A stretch of DNA of 64,000 nt from Aquilaria yunnanensis (Eukaryota; Streptophyta; Magnoliopsida; Malvales; Thymelaeaceae). The stretch spans positions 45,878,501 through 45,942,500 of the forward strand of contig CM077596.1 in NCBI GenBank assembly GCA_039654915.1, in the 5' to 3' direction. The position numbers were made by a program, and so were the translations under genes. Positions within the stretch are counted from its first letter, which is position 1. The number at the start of each line of letters is the position of its first letter. The notes below the pieces were generated by a model that ran no database searches, had not been told where the DNA came from, and worked only from the letters and a program-made list of their open reading frames with translations. Positions 8,685 through 17,926 of this stretch are shown one piece after another.

Positions 8685-11600
8685 TTACTTCCCATCTAGT
8701 TTTCTTACAAGCTGGCAAACAGGATCGTTTACAATTAGATTTTGGGGACTGTAACGGTCTCGTTCTTTATGGTAAGTTCTCCATAAACTGACTAATTCGC
8801 GTTGTACTATTCCACAAGAATGCGTTTCAAGAGTCCCTCGTATATCCTCCAGAGATTCTTTACGCAGGCCATTCTTAATGAATTTTCTTTTATCTTCACG
8901 ATTTCTGGAGATGTATCCTAAAGAGCGGCATTTAGTATTACAATTCCATCGTCCGCATTTATAACAGACATCTAGCCTTTTTGCTCTTCGCTTTTTGGCA
9001 TAAGCGCTCTTACCTAGGCCGGGCATACGAGGCTTAAATGCATCTGGAACTTCACCAGCCAAACGGACCTTAGCTTCAATTATCCACTGCACATTGTCGG
9101 GAATGCCTTTGCGTGTAAAAACTCTGATTCTTTCACATCTAGTGTCGTGCCCTAAACTGCCCCTGCTACATTTGGGCCTGATTTTTTTTTTTTTTTTTTA
9201 AACATGCAGCGGAAGTTTTCATTACACAGAAGGGGCTTTTAAAACTCACTAAGACTTATGGGCACGAACCCCAGGATACTTATCGGTACTAGCTCGTTAA
9301 GTTCTTTAATTAAGGTTAAGTTGATGTGCTCTCAGAAACAAGCTAGTGCCTATGTGGATTTCATGTGTTCATTTTCATGGTCTTTACTGAGCTTAGCCAA
9401 GAATATGCATGGCAACTAAAACACCAACTTAAGTTTAAAAACTTATTTTCATGCATATGCTTTGCATGCTTATGCGTTTTGGAGTTCACTAGTGCACATA
9501 ATCACTTAATGCCTTTAAATGCAACTAATGCTTAGGCATGTATTAATTCACATACGTGCATTTAAATTTCTTATTAGCCAAACTTTACACAAGCATCCAA
9601 TTTCATGCTTTTTCTAAGTTTACTTGCATGTTCTTTACTAAATGAGCATACATAGCCAAACATTGCATGCTTTTAACATAGACATGGGCTTATGGGCCTT
9701 TTAGTACTTAACATGCATATGGCCCAAAATTAACCAAGAATAAAATCAAAATTTTTAAGTTCTTATTTAAGCCCAATTTCAACATGCTTCAAATTTCATG
9801 AAAACATAACCCATAAATTCATGCATGGGCCTTGGTAAGTCCACCAAGCAATAAAAATACCCGAAAATGTCCAAGTCCATAATACAAGCCCAAAGCCAAG
9901 TTTTGGCCAAATTTTAGCTAAGTCCATAATTTGGTCACTAAAGTTAGACCAACAAAAACATGCTTAAAAGCAACCCATAAATTCACAAAGCCATGGAACA
10001 CAAATTTCCACCTTAATAGACCTTGTTCCCACAATTCTAAGACTTCAAGTCCTGCACAGAAAGTCCACATTTTTTTAGCTTGTTTACAAGCAGCTTATAT
10101 ACTTAGAATACTTAGAATATTTTGAGCAATACCATACACAAATCCAACCTTAGAATACAGAAAGAGTACTCAAGACTCTTAGCTTGATCTTTCAAGCAAA
10201 CCTTTACCTACAAAAGTAGAGTAGGGCGGGTGAGTTATAAAACTCAATAAGGATTCCGTGGCATCCAATGCCTAACTTATGGCCTCCAAGGCCTAACATA
10301 TGCCAAGAATGTAATGGCAAAATAATCCTTATTCCTGCAAAGGAAACATAAAGACAAAGAAAACAAAAAGATACATGCATATAGCAATAATATCATAATC
10401 GGGGGTTAGCATGCACAACAAATCAAAGAAGCACACAAACACACGCCACTTAACACTTTGTTCACAGAAGGGCAGCAAGCATCCCTCAAGTTTTAGTTCA
10501 TTAATTTCATATACTTAATGTTTTCGGAGAGCTCACTTAGCATAGGAATTAAGGTGGCCGCCTTAACTCCTAGCCCATAATGCTTGCTTACTTAACTTAG
10601 CTCATGAGCAAAACAGAATTGCCGAAGCAATAACATAACTTAAGCCCTCTTAGCACTCCTAGGATCACATGGTTCTTTGACCATCACCTAGGGGCCCGAA
10701 TACTCACACAAAAAAAATCCATGGAACTAGGCCATGCAATAAAGTGAGTATAGGAATCCTTACCCACAACACCGAAAGCTTTATAAGCTTATTTTCCTTC
10801 GTTTTCCTTGCTTGTTGACTCTAGAAATTGTTTTCTAGCATAAGAACCAAGATGGGCCGAATTTTATTAGTAACCATAAGATACCAAGAAATCTTGGTGA
10901 TTAACCCAAATAACACAAAATACCAAGAACACTTGGTGTACACTTACAGAACCTCACAGAAGAGGTAACGCCAATTTATTGTGCTTGATGTTCTTCAAGC
11001 TTCTTCTTGATTTCTTGCTTCTAATGAACTTAGAAACTCAATCACACAAAGAGTTCCTTGAGTAGAGCTTAAAACCTCCAAGAAATGGAAATGGCCAAAT
11101 TTTCCTCCTTGGTTTTCTTTGAATTCTTCATCTGATTCTTGCTCTTTATGGTCTTAGAGCTTGAATTCAACCAAGAATACTTGGTTTTAATTTGAGAAAT
11201 GATTATTTCTAGCTATGGACGAATATTTAGATGAGAAAAGAGTTGGAAATGTGTTTGGAATGATGAGACTTGGTATGGAAGAAAATGGAGAGAGAATGAG
11301 AGAGTTTGAGAGCAAATGGCTTTGAATGAGTGGAGTGATTATGTTTTAATGTGTGGGAAGGTAATGGCCAGCCATATGGGAAGGAAAATGAGTGTATAAT
11401 GTGCTTGGAAGGTGGGAGACAAGATTAAAAGAGATGAAGACTAATTGGAAGACTTTTGGGTAAGTTTGGTAGAAAAAGTCAAAAGTAGGTGAAGAAAGAA
11501 TCCAAGGTAATGATTAAGGGTGGGAGGTGGATTAAAATAATAGGAAATTAATAATGTGTTTGAAATGAGTGGGAGACAAGATTTAATGGATGGAAGACTA

Positions 11601-12146
11601 ATTGGAAGACTTTTGTGTAAGTTTGGTAGAAAAAGTCAAAAGTAGGTGAAGAAAGAATCCAAGGTGATGACTAAGGATGGGAGGTGGATTAAAATAATAG
11701 GATTTGGAGGAAGGTGACATAAAATATTGGGAATTGGAGGGGCATGGCTGGCTAAGGCATCCAAAGCCATTAAAATGGCATAATTCCCCCTTTAGTCCTC
11801 CAACTTTCTAAATTTGGGCAATTGAGCCCAACCACTAAAAATCCCTTTGTTCAATTTAGTCCCTCATCTTTAAAAACCACCATTTTCATTACTATTTCTC
11901 TTGGCCTAAGCCAAGCTTATTTTTAAGATGTTCAACACTCAATTATGCACATGCCATATTGTCTTCTCAATTTAATTGAGCTAAATTCCTAATTAAGGAA
12001 AAATTCTTATGCTCCAAATCCATTTAACCCGGGACCTAATCACTTTGGATTGTCCGGGCATTACATCTAGCAAGGTAGATCTTTTTAAGAACTTTTAGTG
12101 GGAGGGAAGGAAAGTATTTTTGCAGTACAGAAAGAGTAGAATCCAT
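8685..12146 (-). pseudogene. Cysteine-rich basic protein, copy C, split by a solo LTR
   Basis: The first 27 codons lie at 12146-12066 and the remainder at 9137-8685, separated by the solo LTR at 9143-12065 and its duplicated TCTAG. The two parts add up to 534 nt, so before the insertion the gene was an open frame of 177 residues with no other lesion. It keeps the basic stretch SAYAKKRRAKRLD and the cluster CYKCGRWNCNTKC. A TATA motif remains at 12268-12273. The gene is now disrupted. Confidence 0.85.
9143..12065. mobile_element. Solo LTR nested in cysteine-rich copy C
   Basis: The 2923-bp insert starts TGTCGTGCCC and ends GGGCATTACA, so it has TG...CA ends with a short inverted repeat. It is flanked by the perfect 5-bp duplication TCTAG (9138-9142 and 12066-12070). 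No polymerase, integrase or gag frame is visible inside, so it is best read as a solo LTR left by recombination of a Gypsy-type element; a non-autonomous large element is possible. The interrupted frame rejoins exactly when it is removed. Confidence 0.88.
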
Positions 12147-12267
12147 TGATGAGAGAAGAATTTGAGAGAAGAGGGAAATGAATCAGTTATTGGAGGAAAC
12201 TGGAATAACCGACTTTAGAAGTCACGGGATATCTTATCTGCTGTTTAATCAGAAGGAAGAACACGCA

Positions 12268-12273
12268 TTTATA
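12268..12273 (-). promoter_or_regulatory. TATA motif of unit C
   Basis: The minus strand reads CACTATAAATGCGTG 122 nt before the copy C start. It matches the motif of unit A exactly. Confidence 0.45.
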
Positions 12274-12546
12274 GTGATGAAAAGGGATAACGTGTCGATT
12301 ACACTTAGGGGAGCATGTACATCTGTCAAAAGAAAATGCAAATTTTTCCAAATATAACAAACTGTATGTACAGTAATTGTGACTGTGGCTCACATCTTCC
12401 ACTGGTTTTACGTCCAGTAACGGCATTAACGGCTTCTATGAGTCGAGGATTTGCTTTCCATCCAGTTTTCTTACAAGCTGGCAAATAGGGTCGTTTAACG
12501 TCAGATTCCCGGGACTATATCGTTCTCGTTCTTCATGAAAAATGCT

Positions 12547-12984
12547 TCATAAATCGAGAAGTTCACGTTGCACGGATCCACAAGAATGCGTCTCAAGAGT
12601 CAATTGGATATCATCCAATGAGTCCTTACTCAGGCCATTCTTAATGAATCGTATTTTATCTTCTCGATTATCAGAGATCATCCCTAAAGAACGACATTTA
12701 GTATTACAGGTCCAGCGTCCGCATTTATGACAGACGCCTAGTCTCCTCGCTCTTCGCTTTTTGGCATAAGAGCTTTTGCCTACACCAGGCATGTGAGACA
12801 CAAATGCCTCTGGGATTTCACCTGCCAGACGAACCTTAGCTTCAATTAACCACCGCACATCTTCAGGGATTCCTTTATGCATCAGAGCTCTTAATCGTTC
12901 ACAGCGAACTTGGTAGATCTTTTTGAGGATGTTCATTAGGAGAGAAGGAAAATATTTTCGCAAGGCAGAAAAAGTAGGATCCAT
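12547..12984 (-). pseudogene. Cysteine-rich basic protein, copy D, shortened by a stop codon
   Basis: This copy is first in element order. The 145-residue frame runs MDPTFSALRKYFPSLL, RCERLRALMHKGIPEDVRW, SSYAKKRRARRLG, CHKCGRWTCNTKC, IKNGLSKDSLDDI. It ends at a TGA where copies B and C have TGG (tryptophan); homologous in-frame sequence continues to about 12427. Unlike the other copies it lacks the upstream TATA motif but has a near-perfect splice acceptor just before the ATG: a long pyrimidine run ending TTTCTCCTAG, three bases ahead of the start. This suggests expression from a spliced element transcript. The family assignment is as for copy B. Confidence 0.72.
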
Positions 12985-12987
12985 TTT

Positions 12988-12989
12988 CT
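12988..12989 (-). other. Candidate splice acceptor before copy D
   Basis: About 30 nt of pyrimidine-rich sequence on the minus strand ends CTCCTAG, followed by AAA and the ATG of copy D. A branch-point-like AACTGAT lies about 35-40 nt upstream. Copies A-C have the pyrimidine run but no AG at this place. Confidence 0.4.
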
Positions 12990-13085
12990 AGGAGAAAGTA
13001 AAAGAAAGGAGGGAGGAAAGGATCAGTTATTATGGGCAACTGAGAGAACCGACTTGAGAGTCACGGAGTACCGTATCCGCCGTTT

Positions 13086-14298
13086 AACCGGAAAAGTGGA
13101 TCCTACTTTATTTTAGTATCATAGATATTTCTTATCTTTGATATCTCATCAGGCATGACATTGATCCAGTCCTTGATTATTGAATCCATTGTCTGCTTTC
13201 GACGACAATATTTCTCGATATCCACGCTTATCTTTGACCATAGCTATTTCTTATCTTGGATACCGCTAAGCTGGCGTCAATTCTGTCCATCCCGGTGTAG
13301 CCTCGATTATTGAATTGATTACCAGGATTTTGACAATATTGTCTACTTTATCCTTGAATTGCTGATGGGGCTGGGTCCACTATATTAGCTATGCGTCTAA
13401 TTAGTAAGAGCTGATGTCATTAAGATCTCAGCTTATACTGCTGCAATCATGCTGCAGACATGCTTTCCATTTGATCCCTGTTATGTAAAAGCCATGCATG
13501 CATGATGTGAAATGCATGAATGCAAGGCATGTGTAACTGATGGTTTTTTTTTTTTTTTGAATCTAGCTCTTCATGTCTTTGCTTTACTTTACTGGATCTT
13601 CTTTGTGATTTCCTTCTCGGACTATTATTGAATCTATTTATGCTTTCCAGCTGTTGTCCATTGTCTCAAAAGCCCAACTCTGTTCAAAAATCCTCTTTCC
13701 TTGCCTTATTTTTGAATTTTGACCTCAATTTTCTTTAATGCCCGCCTCATATTTTATGCTTCTCTGGATAATTGTCCCTGTTGAAATATTCGTGAGCATG
13801 ATTCTTTCCTGCTGACATAGACATGTTAAGACTTCTGAAATGATCATTCAGGCTACCACCAAGGCTATCTCCCAAAGATTTGTTACTCCTTCTTCTTTGT
13901 TAGCCTATGTTCTGTGCTGCTCGCAAAGCAGGACCTCAATCTTACCTGTTTTAATTCATAAAGCTTATCAAAGTAATCTACGGTCTTTTTTTTTTCTAAG
14001 TTTTAATTATTACTATTCTTCCTTCAAAAGTCACAATTTATTGCACACTTAAGACTAGTAGGAATGTGAGATTTGAAGGAAAAGAACTGGATAGAAGCGA
14101 CTTTAGCATTTTGAACGTGAGAATCAAAGGCAAGCTAAAGAGAATTGGCTTTTTATTTATGTGTAAGAGAATATAAAAATCTTGGGTACAGATAGATAAT
14201 GAAAGTGTAAGGGAAGAAAGCTCTCTTTGACAACTTTGATCAAATAAACTTTGGTAACTCCGTATCCACTTCTTCCCTTCTGTCCGAAAATGTCTTCA
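13086..14298. other. Spacer between pol and the accessory array
   Basis: About 1.2 kb with no conserved frame. A ~115-bp segment is imperfectly duplicated at about 13105-13330 (shared TATTTCTTATCTT and GATTATTGAATT motifs). On the element strand this is where a donor or acceptor for subgenomic RNAs could lie, but I cannot single one out. Confidence 0.5.
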
Positions 14299-17200
14299 TT
14301 ATGCAAAGTATTTCTTTACTGAATCTGAATTTACTGGCTTTGGTAACTCTCGTCCATCCATTTCTGTCAGAATTAGTGCCCCTCCTGAAAATGCTTTCTT
14401 CACAACATATGGCCCGTCATAATTTGGTGTCCATTTTCCTCTGGAATCATGCTGCATGGGTAAAATTTTCTTGAGCACTATATCACCCTCGTCAAATTGT
14501 CGTGGGCGAACCTTTTTATTGTAAGGACGAATCATCCTTCTTTGATAAAGCTGTCCGTGGCAAAGGGCTATCATTCTTCTTTCATCAATTAGGTTTAATT
14601 GCTCGTATCTAGCCTTGATCCATTCTGCTTCTCTTAATTGAGTATCCATTAGTACTCTTAATGATGGAATTTGAACTTCAATGGGCAATACAGCCTCCAT
14701 ACCATATACCAGAGAAAAAGGTGTTGCTCCAGTAGAAGTACGGGTAGAAGTTCTATAAGCATGTAGTGCAAAAGGTAACATCTCATGCCAGTCCTTATAA
14801 GTGACGATCATCTTTTCAACAATTCTCTTGATATTTTTATTGGCCGCTTCTACTGCACCATTCATCATTGGTCGATAAGGTGCTGAATTGAGGTGTTTGA
14901 TTTTGAACTGCCGGCACAAAGTCTGCATCATTGCATTGTTCAGGTTCGTGGCATTGTCTGAGATGATACATTCCGGCGGCCCATAACGACAAATGATTTC
15001 TTTCTTAATGAACCGGCATACCACCTTTTGAGTCACACTTGCATATGACATAGCTTCTACCCATTTAGTAAAGTAGTCAATTGCAACTAGGATGAATTTG
15101 TGACCATTGGAAGCTTTAGGGGTAATCGCTCCAATGACATCGATTCCCCACATGGCAAAAGGCCAAGGTATTGCTGTTACATTAAGAGGAGCAGGTGGGG
15201 CTTGGATCTTGTTGGCATATATTTGGCATTTGTGACATTTTCTTACGTGATTGACGCAATCACTTTCCAATGTGAGCCAATAGTAACCAGCCCTCATTAT
15301 TTGTCTTGCCATGGTATGACCACTAGTGTGTGCTCCACATATTCCAGAATGAACTTCTTCCATGATCTTTCGTGCTTCATGAGTATCTACACAGCGAAGT
15401 AGCATCAAGTCTGGGGTTTTCTTGTAAAGTATGTCTAGGTTTAAAAGAAAACCCATTGACAATCTTCGTAGAAATTTCTTGTCATTTTCTGATGCTTCTG
15501 GTGGATATACTCTTTCTTGGAGGTATTTCTTGATATCGTGATACCAAGGCTTTCCATCCAATTCTTCTTCGATGCTCATGCAATAAGCTGGAGAATCTAT
15601 TATTCTCATCTCGAACACAGGAGTATGCTCGGGGTCACTGATCTTGTACATAGCAGCCAAAGTAGCTAAAGCATCCGGTATTTGATTATCTTCCCTTGGA
15701 AGATGATGGAAGCTTATACTGTTGAATTTTCGAGCCAAGTCTAGTATGAGCTTTTGGTAAGGGATCAATTTTGAATCCCTTGTATCCCATTCTCCGTTGA
15801 TTTGATATATGACTAATGCGGAATCCCCATAAACTCGGAGATCTCGCACTTTCAATTCCAGTGCCATTTGGAGTCCCATAGCACATGCCTCATACTCTAC
15901 TATATTGTTGGTACAAGGAAATGTAATTTTTGCTGTAAGAGGGAATTGCTCTCCACTTGGAGAGATGAGTATGGCTCCAATCCCTTGTCCCAAAGCATTA
16001 GATGCTCCATCGAATGCCATTTTCCATGTTTCATTTTCTTCATCGACTTCCTGTTCTATCGTCATTATATCTCCATCAGGAAAGTCCATTCTCATGGGCT
16101 CATAATCCTCCAATGCTCTATCAGCCAGATATTCAGCGATCACACTTCCTTTTACGGCCTTTTGGGTGACATACTGTATGTCGTATTCAGATAACAGCAT
16201 TTGCCATTTTGCAATCCTGCCTGATAAAGCGGGTTTCTCAAAAATGTACTTAATGGGGTCAGTCTTGAAGATCAGCAATGTTGTGTTGTTGAGCATGTAG
16301 TGTCGTAGTCGATGTGCTACCCATGCAAGGGCACAACAGGACTTTTCTACTATTGAGTATTTAGCTTCATATGTGGTAAGCTTTTTGCTCAAATAGTAAA
16401 TTGCATGCTCCTTCTTGCTTGTCTCATCACGTTGACCCAATACGGATCCTAATGAAGAATCCTATATGGATAAATATAGAATCAACGGTTCTCCGGATCG
16501 AGGTGGTATCAAGACTGGTGGATTTGATAGATATCGTTTGATTTTCTCGAACGCTTCTTGGCATTCGTTATTCCACTCAATCGGATTGTTCTTCTTTAGT
16601 GATTTGAAAAGCGGTTCACACTTGGACGTCAATTGTGATATGAACCTTGCTATGAAGTTGATTCTACCCAGAAAACTTCTTACTTGTTTTGGAGTATTCG
16701 GGGGTTGCATTTCTTGTACCGCTTTGACTTTACTCGGGTCAACTCGAATCCCGTCCTTGCTGACTATGAAACCCAATAACTTTCCTGAAGAGGCTCCAAA
16801 AGTACATTTGGCAGGATTCAACTTCAATTGATATTTGCGAAGTCTATCGAATAGTTTTCTTAGCACTTTTAGATGCCCCCGAGCAGTGAAAGTTTTGGCG
16901 ATCATGTCGTCCACATATACTTCAATTTCTTTATGCATCATGTCATGGAACAACGTGACCATGGCTCTTTGATATGTAGCACCAGCATTCTTTAACCCGA
17001 AAGACATCACCTTATAGTAGAAGGTACCCCAAAGGGTAATAAAAGCAGTTTTTATCATGTCATCTGGATCAAGTTTGATTTGATTGTATCCAGAAAAACC
17101 ATCCATGAAGGAAAAGTAGGAGTTTCCTGCGGTATTATCCACCAGTGTATCAATATGAGGAAGTGGGAAGTTATCTTTAGGACTGGCTTCGTTCAAAGGC

Positions 17201-17728
17201 CGGTAGTCCTGACAAACTCTTAGTTTCCCACTTTCTTTCTTTTCGACTGGGACAATGTTAACCACCCATTCTGTATATTCAGCAACCCCCAGGAATCCTG
17301 CATCCCACAGCTTTCGAATCTCGTCTTTTACTCTTAAGATTAACTCCGGCTTTAATCTTCGTAACTTCTGTCTGACAGGCTTCGCCCCAGGTTTCAAGGG
17401 TATTTTGTGTAGTACTATGTCTGAGCTTAAGCCGGGCATATCTTGGTATGACCAAGCGAATACATCCACATATTCTTTCAATAAATGGACTAATTCTTCT
17501 TTTTCTTCAGGAGGGAATAAAGTGCCAATCTTGACTTCTTTTACATCCTGACTGTCTCCCAGGTTGAATACCTCAGTTGGTTCTTGACTTGTTGCTCTTT
17601 CTTTTTCATCTCGCTCAATCATTTTTAATAGCTCAGGAGATACTTGAAGATCTTCGTCATCCGAGTCGGTAGTGTTTACAGGATTATCAAAGTTCATTCT
17701 TTCATTGTCATCAAAGAGAGTTTTGGGT
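14299..17728 (-). pseudogene. pol: pol: reverse transcriptase, dual RNase H, integrase, with one in-frame stop
   Basis: The second exon of the polyprotein starts at 17728 after the intron acceptor. The reverse transcriptase covers roughly 16550-17400, with the active-site motif YVDDM near 16910. A degenerate gypsy RNase H follows, and then an archaeal-type RNase H with FDGASN, VEYEA, YGDSAL and REDNQIPDALA, the second RNase H typical of Tat elements. The integrase has an HHCC zinc domain ending CHKCQ, and a DDE core with SDNATNL followed 35 residues later by the glutamate in NGAVEAANK. A single TAG at 16462-16464, at the start of the first RNase H, breaks a frame that is otherwise open for 1143 codons. 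The element is thus recently inactivated in cis, unless the stop is read through. Confidence 0.92.
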
Positions 17729-17926
17729 CTGCATTATCCAGAGAGAAAAGAAAGAGAAGAAAAAAAAATGGCACGAATGAGATGGATGCAAACTGGTACT
17801 TTATTTACAATGTGCATAAATCACAAATTTATTGGAATAAAAAGCAATAACTAAAAGGTTCACTTAAACAAAGACTACACCCTATTGATTGAACCTTTCT
17901 TTAGGAGGTTTTTACTATTAGATTAC
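17729..17926 (-). other. Ogre-type intron between gag-pro and pol (198 nt)
   Basis: On the element strand the donor is CCAAA|GTAATC at 17926 and the acceptor is GATAATGCAG|ACCC at 17729, preceded by a long pyrimidine run. Unspliced RNA stops at 17923-17925 and makes Gag-Pro only. Removing these 198 nt joins the last gag-pro codons to pol in frame. An intron at this place is a known trait of Ogre. I picked the sites from consensus and frame; no transcript was seen. Confidence 0.8.

Larger units (their letters stand above)
7080..13085 (-). repeat. Four tandem ~0.82-kb gene units (A-D), one split by a solo LTR
   Basis: Start codons of the four copies lie at 7596, 8408, 12146 and 12984. Removing the 2928 bp added by the nested insertion, the spacings are 812, 810 and 838 bp. 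Each unit has a cysteine-rich coding frame, an upstream block with TACCGTATCC and (in A-C) a TATA motif, and a trailing non-coding segment. The array arose by tandem duplication inside the element. In element order D is first and A last, next to the LOG-like gene. Confidence 0.93.
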
